A DNA stretch of 64,000 nucleotides from an uncultured Roseburia sp. (GTDB lineage: Bacteria > Bacillota > Clostridia > Lachnospirales > Lachnospiraceae), in the NCBI GenBank assembly GCA_910577925.1, contig CAJTOI010000005.1:62001-126000 (forward strand), given 5' to 3'. The translations under genes and the position numbers were made by a program. This document shows, piece by piece, positions 8,759-17,084 of this stretch. Every line of letters begins with the position of its first letter. Position 1 is the stretch's first letter. The notes under the pieces are model-generated. The model was not told the DNA's origin, searched no databases, and worked only from the letters and a program-made list of their open reading frames with translations.

Positions 8759-11329
8759 ATGAAGAAACAAACAAGCGGAACCTATAAAAATAAAGGCATT
8801 TCCCTGCTGTTGTCCATCGTGCTTATTTTCTGTATCCTGGGAGCTGCCGTATTCTCCGTAACCCAGAAGATGTCCCATGAAATGTCCGAATCTGCCATTC
8901 AGAACCTGAGCGAAAACCTGAATCTTCTCAAGTCTACCATAGAGGCGATTTTAACCAGCGAAGCGGAATTCCAGACCATGATCGCCCACAGAGCCGCGCT
9001 GGCCGACGACCCTGCCGAATATGTCCGCCTGTACGAACCAAATAAAACCATGGTTAAAATGTCCCTGATTCTGACCGGCGAAACCGAAGGCATTTCCAAC
9101 ACAGGCGATACTTTTTCCGAGGAAGGTCTGGATTTCTCCGCAGGCGGAACCGTCGCGGGACTTCCCGTCTCCCAGTCTTACCTGAACCATATGGGCACCT
9201 GGGCGTACACCATGAAGTGCCCCATTGTCAAAGGCAACCAGGAGATCGCAACCCTTTATATCGAATACGTTTATGACACGCTCGACCGGTTCCTTCCGGA
9301 AGGATTTTACAATAATCAGGCGGTGCTTTACATTATGGATGCAGAGAGCAGACGGTTTGTGTTAAAGCCGGAAGGCATGGGAAAGCGCAGCGCCGGCCAT
9401 CTGAATCTGACCGATTTTTACCACGCCAACAACATTGAGGACAGCATCCTGCAGTCTGAGGTAAACGCTTCTTTAAAAACCGGCAAAAACATCCTGTTTT
9501 ACCATGATATCCGCCAGGTAAACTCTCTCAACTATATGTGGCCGGTAAACGGCGGCACCATCTATCTGGTCGGATACGTGTCCTTTGACGCCATACAGCA
9601 GGAGGGGCAGTCGGTAAATCAGCATATTCTGCTGGTCGTTGTCATCATGCTGGTGACATTCCTGCTGTGCTGCATCCTTTACTATTTCAATCAGCGGCAG
9701 CAGATTAAAAACAGATGCGCAAGAGAAGCCGAGCGCGAGATCCATAACAAGCAGCTTACCGAAGCGCTTCAGGCCGCACAGATTGCCAGCAATTCCAAGA
9801 CAATCTTCCTCTCCAATATGTCGCACGACATCCGCACACCGATGAACGCGGTACTCGGTTTCACGACGCTTCTCGCCAGAGATGCGGAGAATCCGGAGAA
9901 AGTGCGGGAATACACGAAAAAGATTACCGCATCCGGCCAGCATCTGCTTGGTCTGATCAATGATATTCTGGATATCTCTAAAATCGAGAGCGGGAAAGTC
10001 GTACTCACATCCGAAGAATTTTCGCTCAACGACGTGATATCCTCCGTGGACGCGATTATCCAGCCCATGGCCAAGGCGAAAAATCAGCATTTCCATGTGG
10101 ACGTCAAAGGCATCCTGCACGAATATCTGATCGGGGATGAGACAAGGCTCAATCAGATCCTGATTAATCTTCTCTCCAATGCGGTCAAGTATACGCCCGA
10201 AGGCGGCAATATCTGGTTCCGCATTACGGGACAGAAACAGCATTCCTGCCAGTACGAACACATCTGTATTGAGGTGGAGGACGACGGTTACGGCATGACG
10301 CCCGAATATCTCAAAACAATTTTTGACGCGTTTACAAGAGCCGAGAACAGCACCACGAACAAGGTTCAGGGAACGGGACTCGGCATGGCAATCACGAAAA
10401 ATATCGTGACGCTCATGGGCGGCACCATCGATGTTTCCAGCGAAATGGGCAAGGGAAGCCTGTTTACGGTACATCTCGAGTGCCGGATTCCGGAAAAACA
10501 GGCGGATCTGCAGTTCTGGGCACAGAGCGGGATCGCGCAGATCCTTGTGATCGACAGCGACGAAACCTCCAACGAAAACATCCGCCTGCTTATGAAAGAG
10601 TTAAATATCCGTGTGGACGCGGCCTGCAGTCTCTCGGACGGCCTGCGCCTCATCCGGGATGCCGATACGGCGCAAACCCCCTATCACCTGATACTGCTTG
10701 AACGCAATATATCGGATGGACAGGATACCCATACCGTTTCGATGCTGCGCGAATCCCTGTCCGCTCCCGCGCCGATCCTGCTTTTGACGGAACCTCATGA
10801 CGACGAGACGGACGAATCGCGTTTGACCGACGAGTTTCACACACTTGCAAAACCGTTTTTCGTATCCGCTTTAAAAGAAAAAATCGCGGTGCTCCGGAAC
10901 GGTTTCGCTGCAAAAGACAGCGCGGGAACAGACGCCGTCTCCTCGCTGGAAGGTCTTCATTTCCTTGCGGCGGAGGACAACGAAATCAATGCGGAGATTC
11001 TTTCCGAGATTCTTGAAATAGAAGGTGCAAGCTGCGAAATCGCGGCAAACGGCCAGCTTGCGGTAGAGCGTTTCGCGCGCGCCGCGGAGGGCGAATTTGA
11101 CGCGATTCTGATGGATGTACAGATGCCGGTCATGAACGGCTACGAGGCGACCAGAGCAATCCGCGCGCTCGACCGCAGCGACGCGGCGCTGATCCCCATT
11201 ATTGCCATGACCGCAGACGCCTTCACGGAAGATCAGAAGGCCGCTTTAGACGCCGGGATGAATGCCCACGTCGCAAAACCGCTTGACGTGGAACTTGTCA
11301 AAAAAGTAATCCGGCAATACACAAAATGA
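8759..11329 (+). CDS. Hybrid sensor histidine kinase with two receiver domains
   Basis: Membrane sensor kinase of 856 residues. An N-terminal membrane segment (about 13-33) and a second near 290-312 enclose a roughly 255-residue extracellular sensor region. Next come the phospho-acceptor helix (NMSHDIRTPMNAVLGF, His near 355), the ATPase (NQILINLLSNAVKY; G-boxes DDGYGM and GTGLGMAI), a first receiver that appears degenerate (VIDSDETSN, LILLERN in place of the phospho-Asp motif) and a second complete receiver (LAAEDNEINAEIL; DAILMDVQMPVMNGYE). No Hpt or output domain is present, so phosphate must pass to another protein. It overlaps or nearly touches the binding-protein gene downstream. Confidence 0.93.
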   Translation: MKKQTSGTYKNKGISLLLSIVLIFCILGAAVFSVTQKMSHEMSESAIQNLSENLNLLKSTIEAILTSEAEFQTMIAHRAALADDPAEYVRLYEPNKTMVKMSLILTGETEGISNTGDTFSEEGLDFSAGGTVAGLPVSQSYLNHMGTWAYTMKCPIVKGNQEIATLYIEYVYDTLDRFLPEGFYNNQAVLYIMDAESRRFVLKPEGMGKRSAGHLNLTDFYHANNIEDSILQSEVNASLKTGKNILFYHDIRQVNSLNYMWPVNGGTIYLVGYVSFDAIQQEGQSVNQHILLVVVIMLVTFLLCCILYYFNQRQQIKNRCAREAEREIHNKQLTEALQAAQIASNSKTIFLSNMSHDIRTPMNAVLGFTTLLARDAENPEKVREYTKKITASGQHLLGLINDILDISKIESGKVVLTSEEFSLNDVISSVDAIIQPMAKAKNQHFHVDVKGILHEYLIGDETRLNQILINLLSNAVKYTPEGGNIWFRITGQKQHSCQYEHICIEVEDDGYGMTPEYLKTIFDAFTRAENSTTNKVQGTGLGMAITKNIVTLMGGTIDVSSEMGKGSLFTVHLECRIPEKQADLQFWAQSGIAQILVIDSDETSNENIRLLMKELNIRVDAACSLSDGLRLIRDADTAQTPYHLILLERNISDGQDTHTVSMLRESLSAPAPILLLTEPHDDETDESRLTDEFHTLAKPFFVSALKEKIAVLRNGFAAKDSAGTDAVSSLEGLHFLAAEDNEINAEILSEILEIEGASCEIAANGQLAVERFARAAEGEFDAILMDVQMPVMNGYEATRAIRALDRSDAALIPIIAMTADAFTEDQKAALDAGMNAHVAKPLDVELVKKVIRQYTK

Positions 11330-11343
11330 AAGGAACTGTATTT

Positions 11344-12663
11344 ATGAAAAAGGACATCAAACAGGGGACCCGCGCCCTTGCGGCGATCTGTCTCGCGGCG
11401 TTGACCGTCTCTGCGCTGACCGCCTGCGGCAGCCGCCCGGACCCCGAATCAAATATTATCATTACCGAAAACACCGGCAAACGGCTTGTCAATCTGTTCA
11501 GCCCCATGGAAAAGTCGGATCCGGATTCCGAAAATACCGCGCGGAGCGCGGCCGATACCACGATTGCCATGGCTGAGGAAACGCTCGGCGTCACGGTGGC
11601 ATACCGAACCTACACGGCGGAAACTTATCAGGATAAAACCTATGACGAAGTATCCCTTGACCGCGTGCGCAGCAATATGGACGATCTGTATCTGCTGAAT
11701 CCGGATACGATACTGACACTCGGTTCGGAAGGCGCACTGGCGGATTTGTCCGAACTCGACTGCGCGAAAAATTTACGGGATATCGTGAAGACGGCGAATA
11801 CCGTCGACGGAAAACTCGTTGCGATCCCCCAGGAAGTGGTCGCTTACGGGCTCTTTGTCAACAAAGACATGTTCGACCGATACCATCTTGCGCTGCCGGA
11901 AACACCGGAAGATTTTCTCGAGTGCTGCCGTGTATTTAAAGAAAACGGAATCGAGACGCCCGTCGGCGCAAACCGCTGGTGGCTCGAGACCTTCGTGCTC
12001 GCCCAGGCGTATGCGGATCTCTACAACGGCGGAAATACGGAGGCCGAAATCGCGGCGCTCAACAGCGGGGAAGCCAAATACAGCGACTATATGCGCCCCG
12101 GATTCGAATTTCTTCAGGAGCTGATCGACTGCGGTTACATTGATGCCGAGAAAGCCGCTGTCAGCGAAGCGATCGAGGCCGAAGGTCCCGATTTTCTCGC
12201 ACAGAAAACGCCGATTGTGATGGCCTACTGGGGCGCCGCAAACACCGACACCGCCTACGGAGACACCGATTTCAACATGCAGGTCATCGGATTCCCCACA
12301 AACCGCGGGCAGATGCCCGTCGTGCCCATGACCGGATTCGCCGTCGGCGCAGGTGCGGAGCACGCCGAGGATGCACTGCTCACACTCGACGTCATCCTTT
12401 CCGACGAAGCGCTTTCGGCATACGCGGAAATCAACCAGGTCATCTCCCCCTCAAAAAATGTTGAGGTGGAATGCGTTCCCGCCTTAAAACCGCTCAACGA
12501 CAGGATTCAGGAAAATGTCTTTGTCCTGGGTTCCAACGCGGGCATGAAAGTCGAACAGTGGGGCAACACCTGTCTGATTGTGCGCGAGCTGCTAAACGGC
12601 GCTACCGTAGATGAGTGCATGGCGGCTTTTGACCGGCTGCAGGAGGAATCGCTGCGCGAATAG
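11344..12663 (+). CDS. Extracellular solute-binding lipoprotein (sugar-type)
   Basis: ABC-type family 1 solute-binding protein, 439 residues, anchored as a lipoprotein (LAALTVSALTAC lipobox after a Lys-rich start). Conserved features include VDGKLVAIPQEVVAYGLFVN and DRYHLALPETPEDFLECC, typical of carbohydrate-binding members. The start at 11344 is preferred because AAAGGA precedes it; an ATG at 11326 overlaps the kinase stop (ATGA). No permease or ATPase is encoded nearby. The tight linkage to the hybrid kinase suggests that it presents a ligand to that sensor rather than serving uptake, which is inference. Confidence 0.88.
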   Translation: MKKDIKQGTRALAAICLAALTVSALTACGSRPDPESNIIITENTGKRLVNLFSPMEKSDPDSENTARSAADTTIAMAEETLGVTVAYRTYTAETYQDKTYDEVSLDRVRSNMDDLYLLNPDTILTLGSEGALADLSELDCAKNLRDIVKTANTVDGKLVAIPQEVVAYGLFVNKDMFDRYHLALPETPEDFLECCRVFKENGIETPVGANRWWLETFVLAQAYADLYNGGNTEAEIAALNSGEAKYSDYMRPGFEFLQELIDCGYIDAEKAAVSEAIEAEGPDFLAQKTPIVMAYWGAANTDTAYGDTDFNMQVIGFPTNRGQMPVVPMTGFAVGAGAEHAEDALLTLDVILSDEALSAYAEINQVISPSKNVEVECVPALKPLNDRIQENVFVLGSNAGMKVEQWGNTCLIVRELLNGATVDECMAAFDRLQEESLRE

Positions 12664-12672
12664 CCCCCTTAT

Positions 12673-13875
12673 CTACGGCATGGATACCTGCTCTAAGATC
12701 CCGGTCAGATGTGCGATCGCCACCCCGTAGTTTGTCATCGGAACCTGCTGCTCCTTCGCGCGGGCGATCCGCGACAGCACGTAGGTGCGGTTGAACATAC
12801 ACGCACCGCACTGAATAATCAAATCATAGCCGCCCAGCTGCTGCGGAAAGTCCGTTCCGCTCACCACTTCAACGGAGAGTTCTTCTCCGTAGCGCTTCCG
12901 CAGCATCCGGGGCAGCTTTTCTCTGCCGATGTCCTCTGCAAGCGGCGCATGCGCACAGCACTCCGCGATCAGAACCTTAGACTCCGGCCCCAATCGTTCC
13001 ATCTGCTTCGCCCCCTCCACATAGTAGGGCAAATCCCCCTTATACGCCGCAAACAATACCGAAAACGATGTCAGCATACTTTCCGCGGGCTTGTGTGCAC
13101 AGACCTCGCCAAAGACCTGGGAGTCCGTGATAATCAGCTTCGGCGGCTCCTTTAATACCGCAAGCGCCGGCACAAGCCGGTCCGTCGTCATGCTCATCAC
13201 CGTACATTTCTTATCCAGAAGCTCCCGCAGCGTCTGCACCTGCGGCAGAATCAAACGGCCCTTCGGAGCCTGAATATCCTGCGGCATCACAAGCAGCACC
13301 AGATCCCCCTCGCGGGCCAGATCTCCGGTGATAAAATAAGTTCCGTAATCTTCCGGGAGCAGCCGCACAAGCGCTTCTTTTACCGCAGCCATCCCGCGGC
13401 CGTCTGCCGCGCTGACAGTCAGCGCCTCTTTTCCCGTCTCCTTTCTGATCCGTTCCGACAGCGCCGCATCCTCCGCCAGGTCCGCCTTATTCACAACGGG
13501 AAGCACCGGCGTATTCTTTTCTCTGAAATAGCGGAACCAGCGGAGCTCCTCCCCGATCTCCTGCTGCCCCGCCTCAAAAAGAAGAATCGCAAGCTCCGTC
13601 TTTTCCGCCGCAAGGCGTGTCTTTTCCATGCGCGCGCCGCCTAGCTCCGTCACGTCGCCAAACCCCGCCGTGTCGATGAGGACGCAGGGTCCTAACGGCT
13701 GCACCTCCATCGCTTTATAAACCGGGTCGGTCGTAGTCCCCTCCACATCCGATACAATGGAAATCCGCTGCCCGGTAAATGCGTTGACAAACGCGGATTT
13801 CCCGCTGTTGGTCCTCCCGAAAATCCCGATGTGGAGCCGCTCTGCGCCCGGCGTCTCGTTTAGATTTGCTGCCAT
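12673..13875 (-). CDS. hydF: [FeFe] hydrogenase H-cluster maturation GTPase HydF
   Basis: Scaffold/GTPase that assembles and delivers the diiron subcluster to apo-hydrogenase HydA. The 400-residue protein has the GTPase elements G1 FGRTNSGKSAFVN, G2 region DVEGTTTDPV, G3 DTAGFGD and G4 NKAD. The C-terminal half carries the HydF cluster ligands (ECCAHAPLAEDIG and, about 50 residues later, IQCGACMFNR). A GGAGAGG ribosome site supports the ATG at 13875. It ends nine bases from the convergent binding-protein gene without an obvious terminator between them. Last gene of the maturation operon. Confidence 0.97.
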   Translation of the reverse strand: MAANLNETPGAERLHIGIFGRTNSGKSAFVNAFTGQRISIVSDVEGTTTDPVYKAMEVQPLGPCVLIDTAGFGDVTELGGARMEKTRLAAEKTELAILLFEAGQQEIGEELRWFRYFREKNTPVLPVVNKADLAEDAALSERIRKETGKEALTVSAADGRGMAAVKEALVRLLPEDYGTYFITGDLAREGDLVLLVMPQDIQAPKGRLILPQVQTLRELLDKKCTVMSMTTDRLVPALAVLKEPPKLIITDSQVFGEVCAHKPAESMLTSFSVLFAAYKGDLPYYVEGAKQMERLGPESKVLIAECCAHAPLAEDIGREKLPRMLRKRYGEELSVEVVSGTDFPQQLGGYDLIIQCGACMFNRTYVLSRIARAKEQQVPMTNYGVAIAHLTGILEQVSMP

Positions 13876-13925
13876 ATCAATCCTCTCCTGTCCAAAAATA
13901 GCTTTCCGCTCCCCGTTTTACCTCC

Positions 13926-15344
13926 CTAGAAACGGAAATCCCGCCTGCCCCCGCCGATATCGTGGATATGTTCGCAGGCCGTCTTGCGCACCTTCGGATT
14001 CGGAATCTTCTCAAGCTCTCTTTCGATCAGCTCCATCCCGATCTTTTTCGTCTCCTCACCGGCGTAATCCTCCAGATATTCTTTCAGCGTCATCAGCGCA
14101 TTCGGCTGACAGCAGTTTAAAATCTGCATGTTCTTGCAGAGCGCCATAAAGCGGTCGCCGGTTCTCCCCTCGCGGTAGCACGCCGTGCAGAAGCTCGGGA
14201 GATAACCCAGCTTGATCAGCCAGTTCACGACCTCGTCTAAGCTTCTCTGATCGCTGACGTCAAACTGTGCGGAGGTAATCTCCTCCGGCTCGTCCGATGC
14301 GTAGCCGCCCACGCTGGTGCGGGAGGCGCCGCTGATCTGGGACACGCCGAGCGGGAGCACCCGCTCACGCACGGCCTGGCTCTCCCTTGTGGAGATAATC
14401 ATGCCGGTATAGGGCACGGAAATACGGATCAGCGCACAGATCTTTGCAAATACCTCGTCGCTGATGCCGTTGTCAAACTGCGCCGGGTCTATGTCGTCCG
14501 CCCGCTTTACCCGCGGAACGCTGATCGTGTGCGGCCCCACGCCGTGAACCGCCTCTAAGTGCTCCGCGTGCATCAAAAGTCCCGCAAACTCATAGCGGTA
14601 CATCTCAAGCCCGAACAGTACGCCGAGTCCCACATCGTCGATTCCGCCCTCCATCGCGCGGTCCATAGCCTCCGTGTGATATGCATAGTCATGCTTCGGC
14701 CCGGTCGGGTGCAGCTTCTCGTAGCTCTCCCTGTGGTACGTCTCCTGAAACAGAATATAGGTCCCTATCCCCGCGTCGTGAAGCCTGCGGTAATTTTCCA
14801 CGGTCGTCGCCGCAATGTTGACATTAACCCTGCGGATCGCGCCGTTCTTATGTCTGATTCCGTATATCGTATCGATGCACTCTAAAATATACTCGATCGG
14901 ATTGTTGACCGGGTCCTCCCCCGCCTCAATCGCCAGACGCTTGTGCCCCATATCCTGCAGCGCCGTAACCTCCGCGGCGATCTCTTCCTGCGTCAGCTTC
15001 TTGCGTGCGATATGCTTGTTTTTCAGATGATAGGGGCAGTACACACAGCCGTTGACACAGTAATTCGAAAGGTAGAGCGGCGCAAACAGCACAATGCGGT
15101 TTCCGTAGAAGTCTTTTTTGATCTGCTCCGCGAGGGCGTATATCTCCGCAATCTTTTCCGGCAGCTCACAGGCCAAAAGCACCGAAGCCTCCCGGTGCGT
15201 CAGCCCCTTCCGCTCCTTTGCCTTTGCGAGAATCGCATCGATCAATTCCACGTTGCCGCGGTTTTCGTCCGCGTATGCCAGTGTCTCTCTGATTTCCTCA
15301 TCGGAGATAAATTCCTCCGCTTTCCATGATTTTACGTCGTACAT
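13926..15344 (-). CDS. hydG: [FeFe] hydrogenase maturase HydG (radical SAM tyrosine lyase)
   Basis: Radical SAM enzyme that splits tyrosine to supply CO and cyanide ligands as an iron synthon for the H-cluster. The 472-residue protein shows the CX3CX2C motif (NYCVNGCVYCPYH), the HydG/ThiH core (LAIEAGEDPVNNP, VNVNIAATTVENY, LFQETYHRESYEKLHPTGPK split across the barrel) and the C-terminal cluster-binding region (FCTACYREGRTG followed by CKNMQILNCCQPNA). Start at 15344 is taken rather than 15374, which lies inside hydE; AAAGGG precedes it. One base separates it from the hydE stop, so the two are coupled. Confidence 0.97.
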   Translation of the reverse strand: MYDVKSWKAEEFISDEEIRETLAYADENRGNVELIDAILAKAKERKGLTHREASVLLACELPEKIAEIYALAEQIKKDFYGNRIVLFAPLYLSNYCVNGCVYCPYHLKNKHIARKKLTQEEIAAEVTALQDMGHKRLAIEAGEDPVNNPIEYILECIDTIYGIRHKNGAIRRVNVNIAATTVENYRRLHDAGIGTYILFQETYHRESYEKLHPTGPKHDYAYHTEAMDRAMEGGIDDVGLGVLFGLEMYRYEFAGLLMHAEHLEAVHGVGPHTISVPRVKRADDIDPAQFDNGISDEVFAKICALIRISVPYTGMIISTRESQAVRERVLPLGVSQISGASRTSVGGYASDEPEEITSAQFDVSDQRSLDEVVNWLIKLGYLPSFCTACYREGRTGDRFMALCKNMQILNCCQPNALMTLKEYLEDYAGEETKKIGMELIERELEKIPNPKVRKTACEHIHDIGGGRRDFRF

Positions 15345-15345
15345 T

Positions 15346-16449
15346 CTACTCGTTCCCTTTCTGTTTCGTTTCATTTTTATTCCCTTTTTCTGCGGTTCCC
15401 GTTTTGTTCTCCGGCAGCTTGCAGTCTCCGCGGTCCGTCACAATCTCATAGCCGATGCCCTCCATCCGCCTGCTCAGACAGTTCCGGCACTCTGCCGCCT
15501 CGTCGCCGGTACAGATCTTGTTGTCGTAGAGCTTATACTTTTCCCTCACATTGACCGGGGACAGGTTCGGCATCACCACGTTCGCCCCCGCAAGAATCCC
15601 CTGTTCCCTGCCCTGCGGGTGTATCGTCCCGAGAGCCGTGGTCGCCGGCAGCAGCACGTGAGGCAGCAGCAGCCGGATAATCGAGAGCAGGCGCAGTGTC
15701 CGCTCCAGGGCGCCCGGCGCTTCCCCTCCGAAGGGCGTGTCCTTCTGCGGAATAAACGGCCCGATCCCCACCATCGCAGGCGCAAGCTCCTGAATAAATT
15801 TCAAATCCGCATAAAGCGTCTCTATTGTCTGTCCCGGAGAGCCCACCATAAATCCGCAGCCGGTCTGATAGCCGATCTCCTTTAAATCCCAAAGGCAGCG
15901 CTTTCGGTTTGAAAGCGAGAGTTCCGCCGGGTGCAGCTTTCTGTAATGCGCCTCATCCGCCGTCTCATGGCGCAGCAGATACCGGTCCGCCCCGGCGTCG
16001 AAGTACGCCTGATAACTCTCCCTTGCCTTTTCGCCGATCGACAGCGTCACCGCGCAGTCGGGATGATTTTTTTTGACGGCTGAGACGAGTCCGCAGATGC
16101 GCTCATCCGTAAAGTACGCGTCCTCCCCGCCCTGCAGCACAAACGTGCGGAATCCGAGCTCATAGCCCACCCTGCAGCAGTCAAGTATCTGTTCCGCTGT
16201 CAGCCGGTAGCGTTCCGCTTTCGGATTCCCCCTGCGGATTCCGCAGTAGTAGCAGTCATTTCCGCAGTAATTCGTAAATTCAATCAGCCCGCGGACATAC
16301 ACCTGCCTGCCGTAAATGCGCCGTGCCGTCTCCCGCGCCCGCGCCGCGAGATACTCTGTATCCTCTGCATCCTGCGTCTTTAGCAGTGCGCGCAGATCTT
16401 CTTCCGAAAGTGTGCGCTCCGCGGCAATTCGATCAATTCTGTCTCTCAT
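15346..16449 (-). CDS. hydE: [FeFe] hydrogenase maturase HydE (radical SAM)
   Basis: Radical SAM enzyme acting with HydG and HydF in synthesis of the H-cluster diiron site. It has 367 residues. The SAM cluster motif is TNYCGNDCYYCGIRR (CX3CX2C), followed by the BioB-like barrel (FVLQGGEDAYFTDERI; GSPGQTIETLYADL; GPFIPQKDTPF). A C-terminal Cys pair (AAECRNCLSR) could bind a further cluster. The frame is open to 16548, but ATG 16449 with GAGGG nine bases upstream is the plausible start, since the extension overlaps TM1266. Order TM1266-hydE-hydG-hydF is typical of clostridia; no hydrogenase gene itself lies in the window. Confidence 0.97.
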   Translation of the reverse strand: MRDRIDRIAAERTLSEEDLRALLKTQDAEDTEYLAARARETARRIYGRQVYVRGLIEFTNYCGNDCYYCGIRRGNPKAERYRLTAEQILDCCRVGYELGFRTFVLQGGEDAYFTDERICGLVSAVKKNHPDCAVTLSIGEKARESYQAYFDAGADRYLLRHETADEAHYRKLHPAELSLSNRKRCLWDLKEIGYQTGCGFMVGSPGQTIETLYADLKFIQELAPAMVGIGPFIPQKDTPFGGEAPGALERTLRLLSIIRLLLPHVLLPATTALGTIHPQGREQGILAGANVVMPNLSPVNVREKYKLYDNKICTGDEAAECRNCLSRRMEGIGYEIVTDRGDCKLPENKTGTAEKGNKNETKQKGNE

Positions 16450-16462
16450 ATTTTTAAGCCCT

Positions 16463-16705
16463 CTATCTCTGATACACGGTCTTCGCGGAGATTCCCGGGA
16501 GCCGCCCGATCTTTCCCGAGAGCGCGCTGATGATATCCTGCGGCGCATCCATCGCCACGCTGATGATATTGATCTCCCGCTCCCGGTAAGGAATCCCCAT
16601 CCGTCCGATAATATAACTTCCGTATTCGTGAAGCAGTCGGTTCAGCTGCTCCACCGATTCCGTCTGTTCTACAAGAATACCGATCAGCGCAATCCTTGTC
16701 TCCAT
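16463..16705 (-). CDS. TM1266-family putative iron-only hydrogenase system regulator
   Basis: Small protein of 80 residues with the ACT/NikR-like fold of the TM1266 family, which occurs beside H-cluster maturases. It begins METRIALIGILVEQTESVEQ and contains RMGIPYREREINIISVAMD and ALSGKIGRLPGISAKTVYQR, all typical. GGAG nine bases before the ATG at 16705 decides the start. Thirteen bases separate it from hydE. Its regulatory role is a family-level proposal; there is no helix-turn-helix in the sequence. Confidence 0.9.
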   Translation of the reverse strand: METRIALIGILVEQTESVEQLNRLLHEYGSYIIGRMGIPYREREINIISVAMDAPQDIISALSGKIGRLPGISAKTVYQR

Positions 16706-16784
16706 CTTATGTACTCCTTTCCGCACGCAATTTTCCGTAAAAATGTGCGCGCTTTCCGCACACATGCCCGGGCGGCGCAGCCAT

Positions 16785-16829
16785 AAAAAATGCCGTATCC
16801 CGGGTCGTCTCTAACCCGAAATACGGCAT
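16785..16829 (-). terminator. Terminator at the 3' end of the structured leader RNA
   Basis: Stem ATGCCGTAT / ATACGGCAT extended inside by CGGGT / ACCCG, followed on the minus strand by six T. It lies about 80 bases before the TM1266 start, so it either ends a free RNA or attenuates the maturation operon. Confidence 0.85.
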
Positions 16830-17055
16830 ACCGCCTGGCGCTTTTATCCGACAGGGGCAGCAGCCCCCTCTTTGCGGCGGACTCCCCCATACGTTTACTT
16901 CTGTTGCTGCCATAGCTTTCACCGCAGGAAATCCTTTGGTGTCAGAGACATTTTCACCCGATGCACACCCTCTGTGCATCTTATCCGCTCTGCGGTCAGA
17001 CCTAATCTTTCCGCAGAGCACTTTTATCCTAACACGGCTGCCGTCCTCTGACAAG
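16785..17055 (-). ncRNA. Structured leader RNA ahead of the hydrogenase maturation operon, class not recognised
   Basis: About 270 nt on the minus strand between the ABC-F gene and TM1266. Helices visible by complementarity are an 8-bp long-range stem (17046-17053 with 16940-16947), which encloses a 9-bp hairpin (16987-16995 with 17011-17019, GCTCTGCGG arms) and a 7-bp hairpin (16960-16966 with 16974-16980, GATGCAC arms). Further on there is a GGGGC/GCCCC hairpin. The element GGATAA followed by A/G-rich bases recurs three times. It ends in a strong terminator. I do not recognise a known riboswitch core (cobalamin, TPP, SAM, FMN, lysine and T-box motifs are absent). It could be an attenuating riboswitch or a free small RNA. 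Confidence 0.6.
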
Positions 17056-17084
17056 GAGCTGCGGATTTTTTGTACCTCTTGTTT

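Noticed and set aside
16707..17054. Minus-strand frame of 115 codons over the structured leader
   Set aside because: It runs through several hairpins and the terminator and has no recognised domain; the RNA interpretation explains the conserved-looking helices better.
16785..17055. Cobalamin, TPP, FMN, SAM, lysine, T-box, SRP or RNase P RNA
   Set aside because: I looked for their invariant sequence blocks on the minus strand and did not find them.
12664..17084. Hydrogenase structural gene (hydA) near the maturases
   Set aside because: No sequence with the H-cluster cysteine motifs is present; only maturases and TM1266 are encoded.
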